The notes: generated by a model from the letters alone, not told the origin. Positions 44,778-54,242 are shown, counted from the first letter of the stretch. The stretch: 64,000 bases of DNA from Flagellimonas_B algarum (GCF_040513375.1 NZ_JBEVTG010000002.1:62001-126000); one strand, 5' to 3'. Translations and numbers: made by a program.

Positions 44778-45677
44778 ATGAAAAAATACCTATTGACCAC
44801 GATTTGTGCCTTTGGGGCACTAGTGTTACACGGACAAGTCGATTCAACGGCGACCGAAGATTCCTTTGATGAGGAAGCTTATGCCAGGGTGCTCGACAGT
44901 ATCAACGATTCTTTTACGTACCAACATGGCGAGATCAGTATCGGCGACGACCTGGCCACATTACATGTACCGGAAGGTTTCGGATTTTTGGATGCCGAGC
45001 AATCCCAACGTCTGCTTACCGACCTGTGGGGCAATCCGCCTTCAGATCCCCTGGGGATGTTGATTCCGGAAGGGACTTCATTGCTGGGAGATGATTTTAC
45101 CTATGCCATTGAACTTACCTATTCCGAAGACGGCTATATCGATGATGAGGATGCAGAGGATATCGATTATGATGATTTGATGGATCAGATGAAGGAAGAT
45201 GCGGTAGCCGAGAACGATCGTCGTGTCGAAATGGGGTATCCCGGAATCGAAATCGTCGGTTGGGCCGCGAAACCCTATTATGACCAAGGGGCTAAAAAAC
45301 TCCATTGGGCCAAGGAAATCAAGTTCGAAGGGGAGGAAGAAAACACCTTGAATTATAACATCCGCATTTTAGGGCGCAAAGGATACTTGACCATGAACGC
45401 TATCAGTCAAATGGGACAGCTGCCCTTGGTGCAAGAGAATGTCGAGCCCATTATCGCCAGCGTGGAGTTCAACAGCGGCAACAGATATTCCGATTTCAAC
45501 CCGGATCTTGATGAAGTCGCGGCTTACGGTATTGGCGGTCTCATTGCAGGAAAAGTCTTGGCCAAAGCCGGATTCTTTGCATTGTTATTGAAATTCTGGA
45601 AGTTCATCGCACTCGGGGCCGTAGGTCTGTTCGGCATGTTCCGTAGGAAACTGTTCGGGTCCAAGGAAAATTCTTAG
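44778..45677 (+). CDS. DUF2167 family secreted/membrane protein
   Basis: A 299-residue protein with a signal peptide (MKKYLLTTICAFGALVLHGQ), a large periplasmic domain and one C-terminal membrane helix (about 264-285, FFALLLKFWKFIALGAVGLFGMF), which places it in the inner membrane with a short basic tail. GEISIGDDLATLHVPEGFGFLD and EENTLNYNIRILGRKGYLTM are typical DUF2167 segments. Family function is unknown; members resemble YjaH/GDYXXLXY-neighbour membrane-stress proteins. Asp and Glu are strikingly frequent around residues 113-135. Confidence 0.85.
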   Translation: MKKYLLTTICAFGALVLHGQVDSTATEDSFDEEAYARVLDSINDSFTYQHGEISIGDDLATLHVPEGFGFLDAEQSQRLLTDLWGNPPSDPLGMLIPEGTSLLGDDFTYAIELTYSEDGYIDDEDAEDIDYDDLMDQMKEDAVAENDRRVEMGYPGIEIVGWAAKPYYDQGAKKLHWAKEIKFEGEEENTLNYNIRILGRKGYLTMNAISQMGQLPLVQENVEPIIASVEFNSGNRYSDFNPDLDEVAAYGIGGLIAGKVLAKAGFFALLLKFWKFIALGAVGLFGMFRRKLFGSKENS

Positions 45678-45736
45678 GATCGATAACTTAGTTGCAAATT
45701 TTTCCTTGTATCTTCGCCCTGTAAATAAAAGTACCA

Positions 45737-45910
45737 ATGGTAGAATTTGATCAGTATCTCGGATTTTTAGCGTTTTTGACCATTTTGACAATCGGTTTCT
45801 GGCTAATGATATTCTTGTTGACCTTTGTAGTACCCTATTGGTTGACCGGAAATTTACTCGAGATGTGGAAGGAAAAACGCGAGGCCAAACGCGCCAAGCG
45901 AAACGCATAA
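45737..45910 (+). CDS. 57-residue single-pass membrane peptide, unknown function
   Basis: ATG 45737 to TAA 45908-45910 encodes MVEFDQYLGFLAFLTILTIG followed by a hydrophobic helix to about residue 40 and a strongly basic tail (WKEKREAKRAKRNA). The amphiphilic plan (short acidic N-terminus, one or two membrane helices, Lys/Arg tail) is that of a real small inner-membrane protein. A -7-like TATCTTCG (45709-45716) lies upstream and a perfect terminator directly follows, which supports an independent transcription unit. Confidence 0.72.
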   Translation: MVEFDQYLGFLAFLTILTIGFWLMIFLLTFVVPYWLTGNLLEMWKEKREAKRAKRNA

Positions 45911-45913
45911 ATT

Positions 45914-45941
45914 AAAAAGGAGCTTTTCAGCTCCTTTTTTT
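45914..45941 (+). terminator. Bidirectional rho-independent terminator
   Basis: AAAAAGGAGCT (45914-45924) and AGCTCCTTTTT (45929-45939) form a perfect 11-bp stem with a TTTC loop and T/A tracts on both sides. It ends the small membrane gene and the convergent outer-membrane receptor gene. Confidence 0.9.
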
Positions 45942-48369
45942 ATGCTCCGAATTCTTCACCATCCCCATCGAAATCCTGCTGGCGTTGGCCTCTTTTCTTT
46001 TTCTGATTGAAGCGATAGGTGAACGAAAGGTTATAACTGCGAACCCGCCATTGAAACTCACTGTCGGTCTCAAAGAACGGCGTTACCGTCTCACTGACCC
46101 GCCTTCGACTATTGAACACATCGCTTACGTTAAAAGCCAATGATGCTTTCTCATTGAAAAAGTCCTTGCTGAAGGCCAGATCCATTGAAAAAATGCCTTG
46201 GTTTTTGGTCTGTGCGTTTTCAGTAGGGCCGCGATAAAACACACGGGTCTGCCAATCGATCTGTTTGGGCAAAGTGATCTTATTGTTCAAACGGATAAAC
46301 CAGCTTAAGTTTTCCGCGTCGAAGTTTTGGTCATTGAAATCACCTCGTGTGATCAAATTGAAAATATTGATATTGCCATTGAGGTTCCATTTTCGCGTCG
46401 GGCGATAATTCGAGGTCACTTCGAACCCAAAGCGTTCGTTACTGGCGAGGTTTACCGGTGTACGCCGTATGATACTGACGGTTTCGCCATCGAACAAGGT
46501 CGTTTCACCTGTATCTTCGGTGATGAAGGTAATCACATCCGTGGCCCGTTGGTAATAGATGGATCCGTTCAAGGTCAATTTCTTAAAGCGCTTTAAGTAT
46601 CCGAAATCCACTTGGTTTGAAAAACTGGGGGCCAGGTTCGGGTTCCCTTGAAATAGATTGGTTGGGCTTGAACGCGATGGAAACGGGTTGAGGAAAAAGG
46701 ACCGGGGGCGTCGGATACGACGGTTGTAGCCGAATTGAAAACTCTCCCCTTCGCTCAATTCATAATTCAGGTTTAGGGTAGGGAAGAGGCCGTTGAAATC
46801 ATTATCACTGAATTCGTTGGTCTCCAATTGCTCAACAATCTGTTTGGTGGCCTCATAACGTAGTCCAGCCAAAAAGGAAAACTTGTCGAAGGTATTGCCG
46901 TATTGGCTGTAAAACGCATTGACGCGCTGCTCGAACTCGAGTACGTTACTCGGGTCGCTAATACCCAGCTCCGTCAGCGTAGGACTGATGAAATCAACGT
47001 CATAATCCGTATTCAATTGGTTGAAGTCCCCTCGATAACCAAACTCGAATTGCCCCCCTTTACCTGATGGTACGACATAATCCAACTGAAAGAATACCCG
47101 TTCTTGGTCTTCGGCCGTGCGCACGCGTTCGCTGTCAAAGCCATTTTGTACGATGAGCGATTCTTCGACTTCATCACTGGTTTCGTATTGAAAAGCAAAA
47201 GTCAGCGTATGATCTGAATTGCCATTGAATTGGGTGTCGAAATTCAAGGCATATTGAAAAGAATCGTCATTCTCGGTTTCGGGATCGAAGCGAAATCCGG
47301 AGGTTTCCGTTCCGCCGGCGTTTCGTTGGCTGAAATTGTTCGTGGTTTCACTGGTATTGTTACGGTCCCTGATAAATATGGAATTCGTGATCGAAGTGTT
47401 CTTTCCGACATACCATTCAAGCCCGAAGTTCGCGTTCAGCCCTTTACGGACCCGTTCAAAGTCACGTTCTTCGCGAATACTGTTGGTAAACTGCCCATCG
47501 CTGTCGAAAAAATCGGTGTCGTTCAAGGAATTTCCGGGGCGCTCCCGGTAATTATACCCGGTGTTGGTGAAAAAATTCAAATCCCCGGTTCGGTAGTTGA
47601 GATTACCGTTGATCCCGGCCGACCACGGATATCCACCATTGACGGTGAGGGCGCCATTCAATCCTTGCAATTTACTACGCCGTAGAATGATATTGATAAT
47701 ACCCCCAGATCCTTCAGCATCATAACGGGCCGATGGTGAGGTAATGACCTCCACTTTTTCTATGGATTCAGCCGGCAATTGCCGTAAAGCATCGGTGCTG
47801 TTCAATCCAGTGATCGCCGAAGGCTTGCCATTGATCAAAATCCGGACATCATCGTTGCCACGAAGTTGCACGTTGCCTTCTACATCGACCGAAACCGACG
47901 GTACGTTATCGAGTACATCACTGACGGTACCCCCACGAACGGTAAGGTCTTTGCCTACGTTGTAAATCTTTTTATCCAGACGCAATTCGACCGTGGTCCG
48001 CTCCGCAATGACCTCGACTTCATCCAACTGGGCAACATCGATGGCGAGTGAAATTACCCCCAGATCCGTATTGGAACGTAACAGCTGATTTTCAAGGCGA
48101 TAGGTCGTATAGGAAATGTATTCGATCGAAACGTGGTACCGCCCTGCGGTCGTTTCGACCTCGAAACGGCCTTGTGCATCGGTGATGCCGCCGGTGACGA
48201 CTTCCGGATTGCGGACCGACTGTAGGACCAAGGTGGCATATTCAAGGGGTTGCCCTGAATCTTTGTCGATGACTGTTCCTGAAATTTTTACTTGTGGTAG
48301 GTTTTGCGGGCGTTGGGCCATAGTAAGGGAAGTGCACGCCAGCAGCAATCCCAAGAACAGTTTTTGCAT
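45940..48369 (-). CDS. TonB-dependent outer-membrane beta-barrel protein
   Basis: An 809-residue outer-membrane protein. Signal peptide 1-18; carboxypeptidase-regulatory domain about 28-110 (VKISGTVIDKDSGQPLEYA); a TonB-box-like LDEVEVIAERT near 115-125; plug domain about 130-225 (DNVPSVSVDVEGNVQLRGND ... ARYDAEGSGGIINIIL); then an amphipathic barrel to the end with many aromatic-terminated strands. It differs from SusC in lacking a SusD partner and belongs to the shorter outer-membrane barrel group. The transported ligand is unknown. It is 1 bp downstream of the small secreted protein gene, so they form an operon. It provides a useful contrast with the barrel-less plug proteins. Confidence 0.88.
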   Translation of the reverse strand: MQKLFLGLLLACTSLTMAQRPQNLPQVKISGTVIDKDSGQPLEYATLVLQSVRNPEVVTGGITDAQGRFEVETTAGRYHVSIEYISYTTYRLENQLLRSNTDLGVISLAIDVAQLDEVEVIAERTTVELRLDKKIYNVGKDLTVRGGTVSDVLDNVPSVSVDVEGNVQLRGNDDVRILINGKPSAITGLNSTDALRQLPAESIEKVEVITSPSARYDAEGSGGIINIILRRSKLQGLNGALTVNGGYPWSAGINGNLNYRTGDLNFFTNTGYNYRERPGNSLNDTDFFDSDGQFTNSIREERDFERVRKGLNANFGLEWYVGKNTSITNSIFIRDRNNTSETTNNFSQRNAGGTETSGFRFDPETENDDSFQYALNFDTQFNGNSDHTLTFAFQYETSDEVEESLIVQNGFDSERVRTAEDQERVFFQLDYVVPSGKGGQFEFGYRGDFNQLNTDYDVDFISPTLTELGISDPSNVLEFEQRVNAFYSQYGNTFDKFSFLAGLRYEATKQIVEQLETNEFSDNDFNGLFPTLNLNYELSEGESFQFGYNRRIRRPRSFFLNPFPSRSSPTNLFQGNPNLAPSFSNQVDFGYLKRFKKLTLNGSIYYQRATDVITFITEDTGETTLFDGETVSIIRRTPVNLASNERFGFEVTSNYRPTRKWNLNGNINIFNLITRGDFNDQNFDAENLSWFIRLNNKITLPKQIDWQTRVFYRGPTENAQTKNQGIFSMDLAFSKDFFNEKASLAFNVSDVFNSRRRVSETVTPFFETDSEFQWRVRSYNLSFTYRFNQKKKRGQRQQDFDGDGEEFGA

Positions 48370-48370
48370 A

Positions 48371-48832
48371 TTATTCTTTGTTTTTCTTCTTTTTGCGTTT
48401 CTTTCGCTTCTTGGCCTGAAAACGGTTTTTCTGCAGATCGAGATAGGCCAGGTATTTTTCTTCCGGCAATCCGGCTTTCAATTCTTCGTTTTGTTGTTCG
48501 CTCAGTTTATCGAACTCTTCCTTCATTTTCTGGGGTTCCAGTTTTAGGATCTGCAACTCCATTCTCTTTTGTACGTATTTGACCAGTGTAGAGCGCATAA
48601 CGGCCTCTTCGAAAGGATCCAGTTCTAGGTTTTCGATGATTTTAGGCATTTGCTCATCGACGAGCTGATCGGCCGTTTTGGGTTCCGGTTCTTTTGGAGG
48701 GGTCTGTACCTGGGGAACGACACTACCGCCGCGACGGTTGTTCAACTGGTTTCGGGTGCCGAATTGTGCCATCATCGGAGCCGTTACCATAAGCATGGCC
48801 ACGATTGAGGTAAGTAGTGTTGATGTTTTCAT
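48371..48832 (-). CDS. Secreted helical protein with poly-basic tail
   Basis: A 153-residue exported protein. Signal peptide MKTSTLLTSIVAMLMVTAPM to about residue 22, a Pro/Glu-rich linker (VQTPPKEPEPKT), a helical region about 55-135, and a C-terminal tail dominated by Lys and Arg (KKRKKRKKKKNKE). The helical part is Spy/CpxP-like in length and charge pattern, but the LTxxQ motif is not obvious. It ends 1 bp before the receptor gene starts. A periplasmic chaperone or surface-binding role is a guess. Confidence 0.65.
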   Translation of the reverse strand: MKTSTLLTSIVAMLMVTAPMMAQFGTRNQLNNRRGGSVVPQVQTPPKEPEPKTADQLVDEQMPKIIENLELDPFEEAVMRSTLVKYVQKRMELQILKLEPQKMKEEFDKLSEQQNEELKAGLPEEKYLAYLDLQKNRFQAKKRKKRKKKKNKE

Positions 48833-48934
48833 TTTCGATTGGATTTCAAAAGTAGGGTAGGGTTTAGTCCTACCGGGTTAAATGTTTGTTAAATGGATTC
48901 TGCTGATTCGGGAATTAGGATTCCCTTAACGAAT

Positions 48935-50030
48935 TCAGCTTTCTCTTTGCCCCATCATCATTAAATAAGCCTTCAAAAAGGCACTGATATCCCCATCCAT
49001 CACCGCATCTACGTTGCCGGTTTCATGGGTGGTTCGTACGTCTTTCACCAATTTATACGGATGCATGACATAGTTCCGGATCTGAGAGCCCCATTCGATC
49101 TTCATTTTGGAGGCTTCGATTTCTTGTCGGGCTTCTTGCCGCTTTCGCAATTCGATTTCGTACAGCTGCGATTTGAGCATGCGCATGGCCGTCGCCCTGT
49201 TGTCATGTTGTGAGCGGGAATCGGAACAGGAAATCTGTATTCCTGTGGGTTTATGGACCAACTGCACCTTGGTCTCCACCTTGTTGACATTTTGACCTCC
49301 GGCTCCGCTTGAACGGGCCGTGGTGATTTCGATATCGGAAGGGTTTACCTCGATTTCAATACTATCGTCGACCAAAGGATATACATAGACCGAGGCAAAG
49401 GAGGTATGCCGCTTGGCGTTACTATCGAAGGGGGAAATGCGTACAAGGCGGTGCACACCGTTCTCACCCTTCAACCAACCAAAGGCATATTCACCCTCAA
49501 TTTCAAGGGTCACCGTTTTGATCCCGGCTACATCACCTTCTTGATAGTTGAGTTCCTTGACCTTGTAGCCGTTCTTTTCACTCCACATCATGTACATCCG
49601 CATGAGCATTGAAGCCCAATCACAACTTTCGGTACCCCCGGCACCTGCCGTAATCTGTAATACCGCGGTCAATTCATCACCTTCTTCTGAAAGCATGTTC
49701 CTGAATTCAAGGTTTTCAATACTTTCAAGCGCTTGGGAGTGCTTTTCCGTAACCTCCTCATCGGTCACTTCACCGGCTTCATGGAATTCGAGTAACACCT
49801 CCAAATCATTGGCATGGGTAGTAGCTGCGTTGAACTCCTCAACCCATTTCTTCTTCGATTTGATCGTCTGCATTTGTTTTTGGGCTTCTTGGGGGTTGTC
49901 CCAGAACCCTGGAGCGAGTGTTTTTTCTTCCTCGTTCTCTATTTCGATGAGTTTGGCATCAATGTCAAAGATACCTCCTTAACGCACCAAGGCGCTCGAT
50001 AAGATCTTTCTGCTGATCTGTAGTTACCAT
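48935..50030 (-). CDS. prfB: Peptide chain release factor 2, with programmed +1 frameshift
   Basis: RF2 recognises UGA and UAA stop codons. The full protein is read as 21 codons from ATG 50030 to 49968, then a +1 shift past the in-frame TGA (49967-49965), then 343 residues from GAC (49966-49964) to 48935, 364 in all, the normal RF2 length. The catalytic GGQ (SSGAGGQNVNK) and the stop-codon-reading region around SPFDSNAKRH are present. Reading only the downstream frame loses the N-terminal domain. The frameshift is autoregulatory: low RF2 gives slow reading of the TGA and more shifting. Confidence 0.95.
49964..49979 (-). promoter_or_regulatory. prfB programmed +1 frameshift site
   Basis: On the minus strand the site reads AGGAGGTATCTTTGAC. 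It has an anti-Shine-Dalgarno-like AGGAGG, a short spacer, the slippery CTT and the stop TGA followed by C. This is the classical RF2 arrangement. Confidence 0.95.
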
Positions 50031-50113
50031 TCCGTTTAGATTTCAGGCAAAAATAAACTTTCACTATGGTTGGACAACCAAATTTATATATTTTTAAAAT
50101 CAATTCATTTTCT

Positions 50114-52528
50114 ATGAGACCAACCGCTGTGATAAGCCTGTTTTTGCTGTTTTTAGGGGGGACGACATCCGCCCAAAATTTTGAGATGACCAAAGATTTC
50201 CAAAAGTTCGATGGCTATTTCAATTTTTACTATGACGATGCGAGTGATAAGATTTATTTACAGGTCGATGAGCTCGAAAAGGAGTTTTTATATGTGTATT
50301 CATTAAGCAGTGGGATCGGTAGCAACGATATCGGCCTGGATCGTGGTCAGTTGGGTAATGAACAAGTGGTTTTCTTTAAAAAGGCGGGGACCAAATTACT
50401 ATTAGTGCAGCCCAATATGCGTTTCCGTGCGCTGACAGACAATGCTTTGGAACGGCAATCGGTCGAACAGGCCTTTGCGAAGTCGGTCTTACACGGATTT
50501 AAGATCGCCGAAGAATCAAAGGGCAGTTACTTGATCGATTTCACCGACTTTTTAATGCGTGATGCCCATGGGGTTTCCGCGCGATTAAGGCGGGCCGACC
50601 AAGGGTCGTATAGTTTGGACAAATCGAAGAGTGCCTTGGCCTTCGAGCGTACCAAAGCCTTTCCTAAGAACGTAGAGTTCGATTTGACCTTGACTTTTAA
50701 AGGGGATGCCAAAGGGGGATACATCCGATCGGTGACCCCGAACCCGAACTTGGTAACGGTAGCCCAACACCATTCCTTAGTAGAATTACCGGATGACGGC
50801 TATCAAAAAAGACAGTTCGATCCACGATGTGGCTCGTACCCTTTTACCTATTATGATTATGCAACACCGGTTCAAGAACCGATATTGAAGCGGTTCGTTA
50901 GAAGGCATCGTCTCGAAAAGAAAAATCCGGAGGCAGCGGTCAGTGAGGCTGTTGAACCGATCATCTATTATTTGGACAACGGTACGCCCGAACCCGTCCG
51001 TTCCGCACTATTGGAAGGGGGTAAATGGTGGAACCAAGCTTTTGAGGCCATTGGTTTCAAAGACGCCTACCAAGTGAAGATATTGCCCGATGATGCCGAC
51101 CCATTGGATGTACGTTATAATGTCATCCAATGGGTACATCGTTCGACGCGCGGATGGAGCTATGGCAGCAGTGTCACCGATCCGCGAACCGGTGAGATCA
51201 TCAAAGGCCATGTAAGCCTTGGCAGTTTGCGTATCCGACAAGATTTCTTGATCGCCCAAGCTTTGATGGACAAACCCTTCGCCGAACGGGATGATAATTA
51301 CCAGCCCATGCTTGAATTGGCTTTGGCCAGGATCCGACAATTGTCGGCTCATGAAATCGGCCATACGCTCGGTTTTGCCCACAATTTTGCGGCCAGTACC
51401 AACAATAGGGCCTCCGTCATGGATTATCCCCACCCACAGTTCACCATGAACGGTGGGATAATCGACTTTTCGAAGGCTTATGATACCGGGATCGGTGAGT
51501 GGGACAAGGTTACGGTGGCCTATTCGTATTCGGATTTCCCTAAAGGTACCGATGAGACCCAAGCGCTAAATGCCATTCTATCCGAAGCCCAGTCGAAAGG
51601 CCTGCGTTACCTTTCAGATCAAGATGCCCGACCCCTAGGTGGAGCCCATGCGCTTGCCCACCTTTGGGACAATGGGACAAGTGCCAGTCAAGAGTTGGAC
51701 GATATCCTTAAAATCAGGGAAAAAGCCATCGCGAATTTCTCTATTGACAATATTAGAAAAGGGGAACCGAACTCGGTACTGGAAGATGTGTTCGTTCCTT
51801 TGTACTTCCTGCACCGCTACCAGACCGAGGCCGTCGCCAAGATCGTCGGGGGGCTGGATTATAATTATACGGTAAAAGGCGATGGTCAGCTTACCGTAAA
51901 AGTCGTGAACCGGGCTACGCAGGAAAACGCCTTAAAGGCCTTGTTGAAAACGATTTCACCGAAAACCTTGGCCATACCGCAAGAGAAACTAGCGCTTTTC
52001 CCACCCAGGAGTATCGGGTATAACAGGACCCGCGAATCGTTCAAAGGGAAGACCGGGGTCGCTTTCGATCCATTCGGGGCGGTTGAGACCGCCAGCGAGA
52101 CCAGCTTGTCGTTGTTGTTCCACCCCGAGCGAGCAAATCGTTTGATTCAGCAAAAAGCCTTGGATGATGACCAATTGAGCCTAAAGGAAGTTATTGAGAC
52201 CGTGTTCGACAGTACCCTAAAAGCAAAACGTCAAAAGGGATACCTCGGTGAATTACAGAAAACCATCAATTGGCAGGTCTTGCAAGAATTGATGTATTTG
52301 GCGAGCAATAAAAATAGCATGCCCCAAGTGACGGAGACCATCCTTTTTGAAATGATGCGGCTAAAAACCTACTTGGGAGAGGGATCAAGGGTCACCGACC
52401 CCAACGCCATCCTGATGCGCAAAGAAGTAGAAGGCTTTATAGGAAATCCAAGGGGTTACAAAAAGAAAATGACGGCGCCGAAGATTCCCGATGGATCGCC
52501 CATTGGCATGGCCTGTTCAGAAAATTGA
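50114..52528 (+). CDS. Secreted zinc-dependent metzincin protease (DUF5117/DUF5118 type)
   Basis: An 804-residue exported protease (signal MRPTAVISLFLLFLGGTTSA). The metzincin zinc site is HEIGHTLGFAHN (about residues 412-423), followed by the Met-turn region SVMDYPHP (about 434-441). The N-terminal third (DUF5117-like, ending near 190) and the long C-terminal helical region are typical of Bacteroidota zinc-dependent metalloproteases of this size. It is expected in the periplasm or outer membrane and would degrade proteins or peptides. Start chosen at ATG 50114; the further upstream in-frame start would put polar residues before the signal. Confidence 0.87.
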   Translation: MRPTAVISLFLLFLGGTTSAQNFEMTKDFQKFDGYFNFYYDDASDKIYLQVDELEKEFLYVYSLSSGIGSNDIGLDRGQLGNEQVVFFKKAGTKLLLVQPNMRFRALTDNALERQSVEQAFAKSVLHGFKIAEESKGSYLIDFTDFLMRDAHGVSARLRRADQGSYSLDKSKSALAFERTKAFPKNVEFDLTLTFKGDAKGGYIRSVTPNPNLVTVAQHHSLVELPDDGYQKRQFDPRCGSYPFTYYDYATPVQEPILKRFVRRHRLEKKNPEAAVSEAVEPIIYYLDNGTPEPVRSALLEGGKWWNQAFEAIGFKDAYQVKILPDDADPLDVRYNVIQWVHRSTRGWSYGSSVTDPRTGEIIKGHVSLGSLRIRQDFLIAQALMDKPFAERDDNYQPMLELALARIRQLSAHEIGHTLGFAHNFAASTNNRASVMDYPHPQFTMNGGIIDFSKAYDTGIGEWDKVTVAYSYSDFPKGTDETQALNAILSEAQSKGLRYLSDQDARPLGGAHALAHLWDNGTSASQELDDILKIREKAIANFSIDNIRKGEPNSVLEDVFVPLYFLHRYQTEAVAKIVGGLDYNYTVKGDGQLTVKVVNRATQENALKALLKTISPKTLAIPQEKLALFPPRSIGYNRTRESFKGKTGVAFDPFGAVETASETSLSLLFHPERANRLIQQKALDDDQLSLKEVIETVFDSTLKAKRQKGYLGELQKTINWQVLQELMYLASNKNSMPQVTETILFEMMRLKTYLGEGSRVTDPNAILMRKEVEGFIGNPRGYKKKMTAPKIPDGSPIGMACSEN

Positions 52529-52531
52529 CCC

Positions 52532-53557
52532 ATGGAAATCAATTTGATCAGTGATACGGTTACCCGGCCAGGGCGGGGTATGCTTGAAGCCATGATGACC
52601 GCACAGGTCGGTGACGACGTCTTTAAGAATGATCCCACGGTCAATGCACTGGAAGCCAAAGTGGCCGAAATGTTCGGCAAAGAAGCGGCCTTGTTCTTTC
52701 CGAGCGGGAGTATGACCAATCAAACGGCGATAAAACTACATACCAACCCGGGTGAACAGTTGATTTGTGACAAGTATGCCCACGTATACAACTATGAAGG
52801 GGGAGGGGCGAGTTTCAATAGTGGGGTTTCGTGCAAACTGGTCGATGGCCATCGCGGCATGATGACGGCCGACCAAGTCGAAGCGGCCATCAACCCCCCG
52901 GATTTTTACCACAGTCCCCTGACCAGTCTTGTTTGTATCGAAAATACCACGAATAAAGGTGGAGGGGCGTGCTGGGATTTTGCGGAATTGCGAAAAATCA
53001 AGGCAGTCTGCGAAACGCATGGTTTGGCCTATCATTTGGATGGGGCCCGCCTATGGAACGCCTTGGTAGCCAAGAAGGAAACCCCTAAGCAGTATGGGCT
53101 TCTTTTCGATTCGATAAGCGTTTGTTTGAGCAAAGGGTTGGGTTGCCCCGTCGGTTCCGTTCTGGTGGGAAGTGCGCAGCTGATCCATGAAGCCATTCGG
53201 GTCAGGAAAATACTGGGTGGCGGTATGCGGCAAGCCGGCTTTCTTGCGGCAGCCGGTATCTATGCCCTGGATCATCATATCGAACGTTTGGCCGATGACC
53301 ATAACAAAGCACAAGAATTGGGCGTGGTATTGCAAGGCTTGGAGTGCATCAAAAAAGTCGAACCTATTGAAACCAACATTATCATCTTTGAGTTGGATGA
53401 ATCCAAAGTGCCCACCGAGGTTTTTTTGGAATCATTGGCGACAAAAGGGATTTCGATCATAGGTATGGGCCAAGGCAAACTGCGTATCGTCACGCATTTG
53501 GATTACACCGACGCCATGCACGGTATCGTTCTGGATACTTTACGCGAAATGGCTTAA
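52532..53557 (+). CDS. ltaE: Low-specificity L-threonine aldolase
   Basis: A 341-residue PLP enzyme of fold type I cleaving L-threonine/allo-threonine to glycine and acetaldehyde. The Schiff-base lysine is Lys201 in LSKGLGCPVGS, the cofactor Asp/Arg segment is YHLDGARLWNA (about 167-177), and LISDTVTRPG starts the N-terminal motif. It begins 3 bp after the metzincin gene, so it is probably co-transcribed. Its stop overlaps that of the convergent YegP-like gene (shared TTAA). Confidence 0.88.
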   Translation: MEINLISDTVTRPGRGMLEAMMTAQVGDDVFKNDPTVNALEAKVAEMFGKEAALFFPSGSMTNQTAIKLHTNPGEQLICDKYAHVYNYEGGGASFNSGVSCKLVDGHRGMMTADQVEAAINPPDFYHSPLTSLVCIENTTNKGGGACWDFAELRKIKAVCETHGLAYHLDGARLWNALVAKKETPKQYGLLFDSISVCLSKGLGCPVGSVLVGSAQLIHEAIRVRKILGGGMRQAGFLAAAGIYALDHHIERLADDHNKAQELGVVLQGLECIKKVEPIETNIIIFELDESKVPTEVFLESLATKGISIIGMGQGKLRIVTHLDYTDAMHGIVLDTLREMA

Positions 53558-53868
53558 GAAGTGTGCGTCAAATGCCGGGTCAGGTTTTTGATGCCGTTTT
53601 CCATACCCGCTTCCGAATCGTAGGTGGCACTGTACCCGATAACTTTACCTGTGTTGTTCTTTAACGCAAACTGGAACTTGCCTTGGTAATCCGTTTTTCG
53701 TTCGAAGAAGTTTTTTTCCTTCATATTCGCGCGGATGTCCGCTACCGTAGCCTGTATCGCTTCTTGGGTTGGGAAGTGGGCACCGTTTAATAGCACGGCC
53801 CCCGAGTCCAATTTAATACGAAAACCAAAGGCTTTGTCTTGGGTCTGAAAAATTTCCAATGTGTTCAT
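53554..53868 (-). CDS. YegP-like DUF1508 protein
   Basis: A 104-residue cytoplasmic protein with two tandem DUF1508 repeats: a degenerate first one (about 4-48) and a clear second one (GKFQFALKNNTGKVIGYSAT, about 64-83). YegP-type proteins form small beta-alpha domains of unknown function. It is transcribed away from YbaB but in the same orientation (48 bp apart). Confidence 0.8.
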   Translation of the reverse strand: MNTLEIFQTQDKAFGFRIKLDSGAVLLNGAHFPTQEAIQATVADIRANMKEKNFFERKTDYQGKFQFALKNNTGKVIGYSATYDSEAGMENGIKNLTRHLTHTS

Positions 53869-53915
53869 AGCTTATTAAAGCTACGAAGAATACCGCAGTA
53901 TTGAAAACCGGTGGC

Positions 53916-54242
53916 TTATTTGAATAAAGAATCCATGCCTGGTATGTTGGGCATCCCTTCTTTTGCCACCGCCGCCAATTCGGCTTCACTGACCGCACTT
54001 GCCTTGGTAATCGCCTTGTTGAGCGTCACCACCAAAAGGTCCTCAAGCGCTTCCGGATCCTCAAAGAGCGAAGGGTCAATGGTCAGTGATTTCACCTCCC
54101 GACTTGCTGTCAGGGTCACCTTGACCAGGCCATCGGCCCCAACTTCATCCAACAAAATAGTATGCAATCGCGCTTTGGTGGCCTCCACCTTTTTTTGGGT
54201 TTCCTTGAGTTTACCCATCATTCCCATTAGATCTCCGAACAT
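53916..54242 (-). CDS. YbaB/EbfC-family nucleoid-associated protein
   Basis: A 108-residue DNA-binding protein of the YbaB/EbfC type. The N-terminal helix MFGDLMGMMGKLKETQKKVE and the GLVKVTLTASREVKSLTID strand pair are characteristic. It forms tweezers-like dimers that bind DNA. In many bacteria it accompanies dnaX/recR; here it sits alone upstream of the YegP-like gene. Confidence 0.9.
   Translation of the reverse strand: MFGDLMGMMGKLKETQKKVEATKARLHTILLDEVGADGLVKVTLTASREVKSLTIDPSLFEDPEALEDLLVVTLNKAITKASAVSEAELAAVAKEGMPNIPGMDSLFK

Noticed and set aside
48856..48874. GGTAGG / CCTACC hairpin between prfB and the small secreted gene
   Set aside because: Only six base pairs and no proper T run on the minus strand; too weak to call a terminator.
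48935..49873. prfB as a pseudogene or truncated release factor
   Set aside because: The missing N-terminus is recovered exactly through the canonical CTT-TGA frameshift, giving a normal 364-residue RF2.
49939..50193. 84-residue open frame on the minus strand at the prfB start
   Set aside because: It is in a different frame from the prfB N-terminus and overlaps it fully; prfB with its frameshift explains the sequence better.
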